From Akebia trifoliata (Eukaryota; Streptophyta; Magnoliopsida; Ranunculales; Lardizabalaceae): a stretch of DNA of 64,000 bases. Positions 11,022 to 21,100 of this stretch are shown here, in pieces. The DNA lies in assembly GCA_017979445.1 (NCBI GenBank), contig CM030705.1, positions 10,764,679-10,828,678 on the forward strand, read 5' to 3'. The number at the start of each line of letters is the position of its first letter. The stretch's first letter is position 1. A program made the translations under genes and the position numbers. The notes below the pieces were generated by a model that saw nothing but the letters and a program-made list of their open reading frames with translations, searched no databases and was not told where the DNA came from.

Positions 11022-11185
11022 CTGGAGTGACTAAGATTGTACCTCGTATCACACTTTTTCGAGTGAAAGTGTACACGAATCATAGATGATTTTCATCGAG
11101 ATACAAGTGAAAATATCTACGATTACTACACACTTTCACATCATGAAAGTGCGATACGAGGTACCAGCTTGAGGTCATTCCAGCA
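11022..11185. mobile_element. Foldback element D (shared-core group)
   Basis: Arms of about 70 bp: CTGGAGTGAC...GTACCTCGTATCACACTTT on the left pair with AAAGTGCGATACGAGGTAC...GTCATTCCAG on the right. The loop holds the group core in the orientation ATCATAGATGATTTTC / GAGATACAAGTGAAAAT. Confidence 0.8.
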
Positions 11186-12450
11186 TAATTTTTTTTTTTG
11201 CAGTTGGATTTCGTACAAATCATTTTTCACTTGTAGGTTCAATATGGATAATATTTTAAATAATTCAATCATTGAGTCATTCTCAACATGAAATCATCAT
11301 CGTAAAAAATTGGTATATTTAAAACTTACTAACTATTATAAAACACTACCTTAAATTAATGATTTAAATGGATTAGTCTAGATTCATCAAATTCAAGTTT
11401 AAGTGATGTGAACGTGTAAGAATTGATTTATTTTTGTGAGATGGGGTTCAATGCATGTAAAATTCAGTCTATAATTTTTTTATTTATTATTATAATCAGG
11501 TATTCCCGTAGACAGTGGACCAAGCTCATATCTAGGCTTTATTTAGTTCATAGACCAACGTGCAACGCCTGCACATCACACACACCAAGTAAGCGAGGGT
11601 GCGCCTTCACAGGTGGCCCTTGAGGAATTGATGCTCCTACGAAAGTCCCATTTTTAATATATTTTAATCAACAATACTCTTGTACATCGTGGGGGACATT
11701 TCGACATATATGCTTTATAGGATAGCAATGGGTCGAGTTGGATTGTGTTGTGTTTGCATCGTGTTGAGGTAAGGATTTTATGAAAATTTATCAAACCCAA
11801 ACCCGACCCATTTAATAATTGTGTCAAAAACTTAAATTCAAACCCGACCCATTTATAAATAGGTATATTTGAACCAACCTATACATAACCTGGTTAATAA
11901 AATTCTAATTTATTCGAAAAACTAAGTTCAATTTCCACCACCAAAAATAAAATATGACATAAACTAAGTTTTACCATAAAAAATAGCTAATTTGCAAAAT
12001 TCTTTAATAATTATTGATATTTTTAAAATTACAAGATAGTGACATAATAATTAAACGTGTCATTTAATAATTGTACTAGATGGGTGACACTATTATGACC
12101 CAAACACAATTAGGCTTGACCCAAACTCACAAATTTCGTATAGTTTTCGAATCGTGTTATAATTGACTCTCTATTGTTCATTTTTCAACATCTAGTAAAA
12201 AAATCTATAGTTTTTCTCCCTAAAATTTCTCATCTGCAAACTCTTTAACCACAACACTAAATAATTTTTATTTTCTTCAACCTTATCTTCAATTAATTGT
12301 TTACAACCCCACCTTATACCCCTATAGGAAATCAATAATTTTTCAAAAAAATTCCATCATCTAGTACTTCTACAAAAATCTTATGTTTTTCTTACGATTT
12401 GAAGAATCTTAGGGTTGAAGATGAAGCTTTATATATATATAGATATATAT
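11186..12450. other. Intergenic with dispersed repeat
   Basis: From about 11715 to 12175 the repeated phrase AAACCCGACCCATTTA occurs twice (about 11801 and 11840), with related inverted forms (GGGTCGAGTTGG, GACCCAAACACAA). It looks like an old non-autonomous DNA element, but no clear ends or duplication were found. No gene seen. Confidence 0.35.
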
Positions 12451-12782
12451 GAGAAATGTTCAGCAACAAACTTTTTGACAAACATTTTGACAAGACATTT
12501 TTCAAAATATGCGTTAGAAGTTTTGGAATGGGCTGATTTTTGGTGAGGATGATCATTATGATGAGGAGATCATCATCGCCAAGAATCATCCCATTCCAAA
12601 ACTTCTAACCCATCAAAAATGTTTTAGAAAAAATGGACGGTCCACGATTTTTCAACTTGTAAACATGGGGCTAGAAGTTTTGGAATGGACTGATTTTTGG
12701 TGAGAATGATCTCCTCACCAAAAATCAGCCCATTCCAAAACCTCTAACCCATGTTTTGCCAAAATGTTTGTTGCTAAATGGG

Positions 12783-12786
<4 letters not shown>
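12451..12786. mobile_element. Double-hairpin MITE no. 2 (CAACAAAC-end subtype)
   Basis: Ends GAGAAATGTTCAGCAACAAA and complement-right GGGTCCCATTTAGCAACAAA. The inner hairpins are partly decayed. Confidence 0.85.
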
Positions 12787-12815
<29 letters not shown>

Positions 12816-12817
<2 letters not shown>

Positions 12818-13224
12818 GTCAGGTTCAAGGGCCGTCTGAGAAACCGTCTAAGAAAACTTTCGTTTTTCAAAATAAGGGTTAGAGGTTTTGGATTGAGCTG
12901 ATTTTTTGCAAGGATGGTCACTATGATGAGAAGATCATCCTCACAAAAAATCAGCTCAATCAGAAACTTGTAAATCCATCAAAAGTGATTTACAAATTAG
13001 TGATAAAAAGTGGTAAAAAATCGACGGTCCACATTCTAAATCACTTTTAACGGGGTTAGAAGTTTCAGATTGAGCTGATTTTTTTTTTGGATGATCTTCC
13101 CATCATAGAGATCATCCTCACAAAAAATCAGCTCAATCCAAAATTTCTAACCCATATTTTAAAATTTTATTTACCGTCGAAAGTTTTCTTAGACGGTTTC
13201 TCAGACGGCCCTTGAACCTGACCC
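12816..13224. mobile_element. Double-hairpin MITE no. 3 (GCCGTCTGAG-end subtype)
   Basis: Both ends read GGGTCAGGTTCAAGGGCCGT, a perfect match continuing through CTGAGAAACCGTCTAAGAAA. The inner hairpin uses GATTGAGCTGATTTTTT in place of GGAATGGGCTGATTTTT, so core and termini both define a subtype. Confidence 0.9.
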
Positions 13225-13260
13225 TATATATATATATATTATATATATATATATATATAT

Positions 13261-13655
13261 GGCCGTCTGAGAAACCGTCTAAGAAAACTTTCGTTTTTCA
13301 AAATAAGGGTTAGAGGTTTTGGATTGAGCTGATTTTTTGCAAGGATGGTCACTATGATGAGAAGATCATCCTCACAAAAAATCAGCTCAATCAGAAACTT
13401 GTAAATCCATCAAAAGTGATTTACAAATTAGTGATAAAAAGTGGTAAAAAATCGACGGTCCACATTCTAAATCACTTTTAACGGGGTTAGAAGTTTCAGA
13501 TTGAGCTGATTTTTTTTTTGGATGATCTTCCCATCATAGAGATCATCCTCACAAAAAATCAGCTCAATCCAAAATTTCTAACCCATATTTTAAAATTTTA
13601 TTTACCGTCGAAAGTTTTCTTAGACGGTTTCTCAGACGGCCCTTGAACCTGACCC
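13261..13655. mobile_element. Double-hairpin MITE no. 4, near-identical copy of no. 3
   Basis: Read by eye it matches no. 3 base for base over about 395 bp but lacks the first 15 bases (GGGTCAGGTTCAAG...), starting at GGCCGTCTGAG straight after the TA tract. This points to a tandem duplication or repeat-mediated exchange within TA rather than a second transposition. Confidence 0.9.
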
Positions 13656-13677
13656 ATATATATATATATATATATAT

Positions 13678-14003
13678 GGGTAGCGTTCAATGGCTAACTT
13701 TTTGGCAAACTTTTTGGTAAAACATTTTTCAAAACATGAGTTAGAAGTTTTTGAATGGGCCTCACCAAAAATCAGCCCATTCCAAAATTTCTAACCCCAT
13801 GTTTACAAGTTGAAAAATCGTGGACCATCCATTTTTTGTAAACTGTTTTTGATGGGGTTAGAAGTTTTGGAATGGGCTGATTTTTGGTGATGATAATCTT
13901 CTCACCATAGAGATCATCCTCACCAAAAATCAGCCCATTCCAAAACTTCTAACTCAAGTTTTGAAAAATGTTTTGCCAAAAAGTTTGCCATTGAACGGGA
14001 CCC
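13678..14003. mobile_element. Double-hairpin MITE no. 5 (AATGGCTAAC-end subtype)
   Basis: Ends GGGTAGCGTTCAATGGC and complement-right GGGTCCCGTTCAATGGC. The first inner hairpin has a shortened loop near 13760. Confidence 0.85.
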
Positions 14004-14028
14004 TATATATATATATATATATATATAT

Positions 14029-14382
14029 GGGTCCCTTTCAGCAACAAACATTTTGGCAAAACATTTTTCAAAACATGGGTTAGAGGTTTTGGAATGGGCT
14101 GATTTTTGATGAGCATGATCTCTATGGTGAGGAGATCATCCTCATCAAAAATCAGCCCATTCCAAAACTTCTAACCCCATGTTTACAAGTTGGGAAATCG
14201 TGGACCGTCCATTTTTTGTAAGCCATTTTTGATGGGTAAGAGGTTTTGGAATGGGCTGATTTTTGGTGATGATGATCTCCTCACCGTAGAGATCATCCTC
14301 ACCAAAAATCAGCCCATTCCAAAACCTCTAACCCATATTTTGAAAAATGTTTTGCCAAAATGTTTGTTGCTGAACATTTCCC
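14029..14382. mobile_element. Double-hairpin MITE no. 6 (CAACAAAC-end subtype)
   Basis: Ends GGGTCCCTTTCAGCAACAAA and complement-right GGGAAATGTTCAGCAACAAA. Orientation is opposite to nos. 2 and 7 by the GGGAAAT/GGGTCCC pair. Confidence 0.85.
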
Positions 14383-14417
<35 letters not shown>

Positions 14418-14431
14418 ATATATATATATAT

Positions 14432-14785
14432 GGGAAATGTTTAACAACAAACATTTTGGCAAAACATTTTTCAAAACATGGGTTAGAAGTTTTGGAATGG
14501 GCTGATTTTTGGTGAGGATGATCTCTACAGTGAGGAGATCATCATTACCAAAAATTAGCCCATTCCAAAACTTTTAACCCTATCAAAAATGGTTTACAAA
14601 AACTGGACGGTCCATGATTTTTCAACTTGTAAACTGGGGCTAGAAGTTTGGGAATGGGCTGATTTTTGGTAAAGATGATCTCCTCACCGTAGAGATCATC
14701 CTCACCAAAAATCAGCCCATTCCAAAACCTTTAACCCATGTTTTGAAAAATGTTTTGCCATAATGTTTGTTGCTGAACGGGACTC
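14432..14785. mobile_element. Double-hairpin MITE no. 7 (CAACAAAC-end subtype)
   Basis: Ends GGGAAATGTTTAACAACAAA and complement-right GAGTCCCGTTCAGCAACAAA. The inner hairpins are intact. Confidence 0.85.
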
Positions 14786-14791
14786 TATATA

Positions 14792-15122
14792 TTTGGCAAA
14801 ACATTTTTCAAAACATGGGTTAAAGGTTTTGGAATGGGCTGATTTTTGGTGAGGATGATCTCTACGGTGAGGAGATCATCCTCACCAAAAATCAGTCCAT
14901 TCCAAAACTTCTAGCCCCAGTTTACAAGTTGAAAAATCGTGAACCGTCCATTTTTTGTAAACCATTTTTGATGGGGTTAGATGTTTTGGAATGGGCTGAT
15001 TTTTGGTGATGATGATCTCCTCACCGTAGAGATCATCCTCACCAAAAATCAGCCCATTCCAAAAACTCTAACCCATGTTTTGAAAAATGTTTTGCCAAAA
15101 TGTTTGTTGCTGAACATTTCCC
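14792..15122. mobile_element. Double-hairpin MITE no. 8, left-truncated
   Basis: Starts at TTTGGCAAAACATTTTTC, so the first ~22 bp of the terminus are missing. The right end, complement GGGAAATGTTCAGCAACAAA, is present. Confidence 0.8.
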
Positions 15123-15136
15123 ATATATATATATAT

Positions 15137-15542
15137 GGGTGGGGTTCCTACGATCCCATTACGACTCACATTGCGACACACCGTTTGTCTTATATGGACA
15201 AAAATGTTTGGAATGAGCTGATTTTTTGTGAGAATGATTTCTGTGATGAGGGGATTATCCTTGCAAAAAATGATGAGGGGATTATCCTTGTAAAAAATCA
15301 TCCCATTCCAAAACTTCTAACCCCATCAAAATTGATTTACAAAAATTGGACAGTCTAAAATTTTTCAACTTGTAAACATGGGGCTAGAAGTTTCATAATG
15401 AGCTGATTTTTGGCAAGGATGATCTCCTCACCATAGAGATCATCCTCACAAAAAATCAGTTCATTCCAAACTTTTTTGCCCATATAAGATAAAACGGTGT
15501 GTCACAATGTGAGTCGTAATGGGGGTTTACAGAACCCGACCC
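15137..15542. mobile_element. Double-hairpin MITE no. 9 (GCGACAC-end subtype)
   Basis: Ends GGGTGGGGTTCCTACGATCC and complement-right GGGTCGGGTTCTGTAAACCC, then paired TTACGACTCACATTGCGACA / TGTCACAATGTGAGTCGTAA. A 31-bp internal direct repeat (GATGAGGGGATTATCCTTG twice, about 15245-15297) enlarges the first loop. Confidence 0.85.
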
Positions 15543-16378
15543 TATATATATATAAGGACTACGATGATTAATTTTGGGATAAAAAATCAACGATTTTTTT
15601 GGTTACTACTAAGTTGCTCTAATAGAGGGGCCAAGGAGGGCATGCCACCGATACGAGAAAAGGGGTGTGTCTAAAACATTCGCCAGAACGCAAAGGGGTA
15701 ATTCTTAAATTTGTGTTTGGAAAGATTGTCTCTTAGATGTCCTTGTTGAGCTACAACAACTAAGAACTTCGACGATCTAGTTTTAGTTGAGATATTCAAA
15801 ACTAATTTTCTCAATCGTGATTAACAACCAACTAATCCAACATCTCAATTGGAAAAAATAAATGCAGTCTAAACCACCCAAATGAGAACTTTTTGCCATA
15901 TTTCTCCCAAAAATAATCCCCATTTTCCTATATTCTTTATTAATACCAACACTTAATTCCACGAAAAAAATACCATAAAGACTAATAAATGGGCACCGAA
16001 ATACAGAAATGAAAAGATATAATACTTAAAGCCATAAAACTATTACGTGTAGTCCATCTCTATCAATAATATCTAATCCACATCAACATTTACATGCCCA
16101 TCATTCAATGCTCCTGCATCAAAAGTAACGGTGATTTTATTTGATGGACCCTACCCACCCACCTATAAACCAATCTCAACCATTCATTCCATCAAGAATA
16201 AAAGTGGACAGCATGATGGTTCTGATTGGTGAGCATGTGCTCTACCTGTAGGCACATCTCCCGGGTAAACTGTTTGATGGTGATATGATGATGAGTTTAG
16301 TTGGGGGGAGAACGTGGGGAACTCGGTACAATTTGGATTTCCAAGTCCCTGACATGTTCATATTTAGATATATCTCCC
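15543..16378. other. Intergenic
   Basis: AT-rich; no gene seen. Confidence 0.4.
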
Positions 16379-17711
16379 TATGCTTTTGTAAATATTTAAA
16401 ATTATCCTTATGTTTCCTAACTCATGATTTTTCTCGATCTTGATCTTTTTCGTAAAAATTTATGAAAATGACCTAAATACTTTTGTCGTCCACCTTTAGT
16501 CAAAATCATTTGATGTTAGTAAGACTTATAAGAAATTGACTTAGTCGTCGATGTGACGTGAATGTTTTAGTTTTGTGCATATATCACGCCACCAAATGAA
16601 TTTCGATTGAATTTTTTTGAATTAGTTTATCATAAGTCTTTTTGTATATTTCGATCTCGAGATTAGTAGAGTACTCCTCTGGATACCTATCTCAAATAAA
16701 ATAAAATAAAACAAAACGTATGAACATGATAGATTAAAGAAAATGTCAAATATGTTAAATTTAATATTTACTTGAGATTAAATATAAAGATATTTAATAT
16801 TTATTAGTCTACCTATGCTTTTGTAAATATTTAAAAATTATCCTTATGTTTCTAAACTCATTGTATTTCTTGACCTTCGTCTTTTGGTAGAAACTTAAGA
16901 AAAGAACCTAAGGGTATGTTTGATTGCATGGAAAGTGATTTCCATGGATTTTGAAATCCATGAAAAATTAGTTGTGAAAAATAGATAGGGTTGGAAAATC
17001 AAATTCCATTGTTTAATTTCACTTGAATAAAATCATGAAAAAAATATGAGAAAAAAGAAGAAGATGAAAAGGAGGAAGAAGATTAGAGGAGAGGGAGAGG
17101 GAGAGGAAGAGGAAGAGGAAGATGACGAGGAAGAGAGAGGGGGAGGATGTGGCGACGATGGCGGCAACGACGATGATGTTAGTGTAATGGTGGTGGTGGT
17201 AGGGAAGAATTGACGATGAAAAATATAGGTGGATTTCATTTTCCTATCCATATGGGTAGGAAAGTGAAATCCATGATTTAGTGGACTTTTTGAATAGGGT
17301 GAAAATGAATTTCCATTTTCATGTACAATCAAACACTTGAAAAATGTCATTTTTCACCCTATTTTTCATGTGCAATCAAACATACCCTAAATACTTTTAG
17401 CTTCAACCTTTAGTCAAATTCCTTTGATGTGGGTAAGATTTATAAGAAATTGACTCACTTGTTGATGTGACGGGAATGTTTTGATTTTGTGCACATGCCA
17501 CACCATCAAATGAATCTAGAGTGAATTTTTTTGAGTTAATTTATCGTAAGTCTTTGTATATATTTGGATCCCGAGATTAGTAGAGTGTTCTAAAAGGACT
17601 AGATAACTATCTCAAATAAAATAAAATAAAACGTATGGAGATGATAGATTGAAGAACAAGTCAAATTTAATATTTACTTAAAGAGATTAAATATAAGGGC
17701 ATTTAGGTTAT
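16379..17711. repeat. Direct duplication, 433-bp offset, second copy split by a MITE
   Basis: Copy 1 (16379-16811) and copy 2 (16812-17711) begin CTATGCTTTTGTAAATATTT and share CTTATAAGAAATTGACT / TTATAAGAAATTGACT, ATTAGTAGAGT, CTATCTCAAATAAAATAAAA and ATTTAATATTTACTT in the same order. Many substitutions separate them, so the duplication is old. Copy 2 was later interrupted by the element at 16912. Confidence 0.8.
16912..17387. mobile_element. PIF/Harbinger (Tourist-like) MITE
   Basis: Terminal inverted repeats GGGTATGTTTGATTGCA are matched at the right end by TGCAATCAAACATACCC. The flanks TAA (16909-16911 and 17388-17390) are the 3-bp duplication of this superfamily. The interior has a long purine-rich stretch (about 17040-17165, GAAGAAGAGGA-type), which creates a spurious Ser/Pro-rich minus-strand frame. 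Confidence 0.88.
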
Positions 17712-18035
17712 TTTAAGAGTCTCTAAAGAATATATTGAGGTAAAGGGGAATATGATCTGTTTGAAAACAGAGGGTTATGTCAGACATTGAGAGGGGTAAA
17801 GTCCAAGTCACCCAAAATAATAAAGATTCTATTTTCTAAGTGCAGTTATTCGTTTTAATTAATTTTAACAAACACAAAAGCTAAAGCTGAATATTAACCA
17901 AAGCAAAGAGCAGTGAATGTGAGAGGAGAGAGAGAAGAAGAAGAAACAGAAGGAAGGAACCGACTAAGCTTTTAACAGAGGGAGAGAGAGAGAGAGATTT
18001 TGATGGTTGTTTGTTCTGTTGTTTGGTTTCTTTGA
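17712..18035 (+). other. Upstream region and 5' leader of the O-fucosyltransferase gene
   Basis: Contains GAGAGGAGAGAGAGAAGAAG-type purine tracts before the start codon. I see no convincing TATA box at a fixed spacing; the transcription start probably lies in this purine-rich zone. Confidence 0.4.
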
Positions 18036-18048
18036 TATATATATATAT

Positions 18049-18102
<54 letters not shown>
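18036..18102. repeat. (TA)n-(GA)n microsatellite ending at the start codon
   Basis: ATATATATATATA is followed by GATAGA and then about 22 AG units that run directly into the ATG at 18103. GA/CT tracts are common in plant 5' leaders, but direct contact with the initiator codon is unusual. Confidence 0.9.
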
Positions 18103-18106
<4 letters not shown>

Positions 18107-21100
18107 TGAGGCGCAGGTTTAGAACCTTGGTAGTGCTGCGGACGGTGTTAACGTGCGCCATATGCGTGATATCTCTAGTGGCTCTGCTCTCTGTACACGT
18201 ACACGTCTTTCCTTCCTCTAAGGTCTCAACATTTTCCGAATCTTACAAGCTTCCTTCGGTAACTGACTACTCTCTCTCTTTCTGTCTGTCTTCTTGGTTT
18301 CTTTCTTTCGAGGGTTCTGAGATTTCTGTGATTGTTAACAGTTCGATTTAATATTTTTTTTTAAATTTTTTTTATTACTGTATTTGCGTTTCCTGCTATT
18401 TCATTTGGTACCGGACTTGTTCTTGATCTTCTTTTGTTCTAATTTTATTCGTATTTTTTTTTAATTTAAAGATTTGAAATAAATACTCACTAAAAAAACA
18501 ACTTGCAGATTTGTATAAAATTTAAAATGTTTTTTTTTTTAATTAATTTTTTTCTTGGAAGATTATTTGTGTGAAATTAGTCTACTTTAATAAAATAATT
18601 TGTAATCTGGGGTGTATGTTATCATCTGTTGAAATTCCGACTCTGATCCGTGTCGAATGATTCACAGTATCACGAATTCGGGCACCAGCGTAGGAGTGGC
18701 AGACTCGGCTGGAAGCAAGAGTTCTCTCCGCCCCAATTGTCCAAATCACCGCCCCCTTCTCCAAAGGTTGTATATTTTTATTTTTTTTAAAGTTAAATTC
18801 ATTTATGGATGTATACGGGTAGATATGCCTCTATTTATTTATTTTGCACTTATGGATATTAATTCAGAGTTATGGATTTTGGAAGTTGTGCTGAATTTGA
18901 ACTGACGTCATGTGAATCAATCAAAATTTTAGTTTAAATTTAGATTAGATGTAAGTTTTTGTTTTATACAAAGTAGTCATGCATCTTTCATGTTTTTCAC
19001 TCCTTTAGACTTGACAGTTGAATGGTGCAAGAGGGCTTTTGGATTATGAGAAGCTATGGAAGCGTCCTCCGAATCGTGATTATGTGCCTTGTGTCGAGCC
19101 TAGTCCTTCTTATTTGTGTAAGAAAATTGTATTACCTGGTTACTTTAGTTGTTCATATTGCCATTTTTTTAGATATTTAGATATTTTGGTTTTTGTTGGT
19201 TTCTTCAGCTCCTACGGAGGGGCAGGGATATTTACTTGTAAACACTAATGGTGGGCTTAACCAGATGCGGGCTGGGGTCAGTATCATTGTCTCTCCTCTT
19301 ATGCATAAGTTCTATAATGATTAATACCCATACAATTTCATTCTAAGTTTTAAGTCAACTTCAGCTCAGTACCATTTTTCCAATTGTTAGGATGATTTTT
19401 TAAGGATTGGGTTTACATGGTTATAAAAAGAAAGATAACTAAACAAGCCCCAAATTTCAATAATTGGTACAATGAGTTGCGCATCTTAGCTACCAACCCA
19501 TCCATTTATTTATATCCAATAGAATAATGATTCCTTCTGTATTGACATTCTCAGCCGTACACAGTATACATTGATGTATAAAGAGGTACATAAAGGCGTT
19601 GAAACCACGTGTTATCCATAGCTTGATGTTCAAGTTGATATGTAGGTCCAGTAATATTGACTAATTTCGATTAGGTATTCTGGTATTCCAGAGGTTTGGT
19701 GGCAGGGACATGCCTTCAAAACAACAAACATGGCTGACAAAAGTACTGTTTTCTTTACTAAACAAAGATACATACTAGCTGTTGAGTGTATATTTTCCTC
19801 CACTCTCGGGTGTATCATACCCCAATCAAGTTTTGTGTCTCTCTTATATTCATAGTTCTCCCTCTCTCCAACAGATCTGTCTTTTGGAGTAGTTGGTTGG
19901 TTAACATGGTATCAAAGCACTAGGTTTGTATAGTTCACAAGTTTGATTCTTTTCACCCTTATGGGTGAGGGGGAGCGTTGAGTTATATTTTCTCCACTCT
20001 CGGTATATCATACTCTAGTTAAGTCTTGTGACCCTCTTATATTCATAGTTCTCCCTCTCTCCAACAGATTGGTTTTTTGGAGTAGTTGATTGGTTAACAT
20101 TAACACCATCTTGACTCGATTTAGTATTATTTAATCCAGTGTTGTCAAATGCTTTTGAATATTCGCATATGCTACAGTTGCATACCCCAAAAATATGCTA
20201 TATGCCAAAACGTGATGGCATATTTTTCTGCATTTTCTTGCGTGCAGCATATGCCACCGCATATGCGATGTGCAAAATAAGCATATGCGAACAGCATGTG
20301 CTGGTCGCACATGATCGTATATGTATGTAGACACTTTGTGCTGGTCGCATATGCTATTTAACAACATAGATTTCATCCTTTCATATCCTTTGTATACAAA
20401 TTTGATTTTCACAGGATATGTTAGGATTCCATTATTTGCATATATGATCTTGTTACGAAAAGTAAAATTATGAATTTCTGATATAACTGGTATAGCCATT
20501 ATCTGGAGCTGAAAAGAATCTCATCTTTGAATGGCAGATATGTGACATGGTAGCTGTTGCCCGCATTATAAATGCCACTCTTGTTATTCCAGAACTTGAT
20601 AAAGGATCGTTTTGGCAAGACTCGAGGTGTGGATGCTTCTCATATTCATACTTTATGTAGACATTCCTGGTGGTAACATGGTTGACTCTTTAAAAAGTTC
20701 AATTATTGAATTGCAGCAACTTCTCAGATGTATTTGATGAAGATCATTTTATAAACACTCTGGCTAATGATGTTAAAGTTATAAAAAAGCTTCCAAATGA
20801 ACTGTCAACTGCCACCAGGGCAGTCAAGCACTTTAGGAGCTGGTCTGGGATAGATTACTACCAAGATGAGATAGCTCACATGTGGGAAGAATATCAGGTA
20901 TAGAAGGCCTAGTACAATATCTATTTACTCAATCCAATGAAAGCACTTTGAATTGTTGATTCATTGCTAGAGATGGCTTAGAACCAATAATTCATTATCT
21001 AATGGATCTTTCCGTTCTAATACTCTATCCAAGAATTATTAGCATTTATCAAATTTGTTCCTATCTAATGGAATGCTATTGGATCAAATGACAAAGACAT

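Larger units (their letters stand above)
12451..15542. repeat. Array of eight double-hairpin MITEs in (TA)n
   Basis: Eight members at 12451, 12816, 13261, 13678, 14029, 14432, 14792 and 15137 lie end to end. Most are separated only by (TA)n tracts of 10-50 bp; the 14432 and 14792 members are separated by only a few bases. Members share the inner hairpin core but carry at least four different terminal sequences. No unrelated unique sequence lies between them. They are listed singly below. Confidence 0.9.

Noticed and set aside
14981..15358. Recurrent small ORFs (FWNGLIFGDDDL..., EVLEWADFW) on both strands at 12-15, 32 and 48-50 kb, as a possible peptide family
   Set aside because: They are translations of the MITE hairpin arms; the same DNA palindrome gives mirrored frames on both strands and the frames end in TA tracts.
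12451..15542. CRISPR-like array (regular repeats with spacers)
   Set aside because: Repeats are 330-410-bp inverted-repeat MITEs separated by (TA)n in plant DNA; there are no unique spacers or cas genes.
17033..17350. Ser/Pro/Phe-rich minus-strand ORF
   Set aside because: Product of the purine-rich tract inside a Harbinger MITE.
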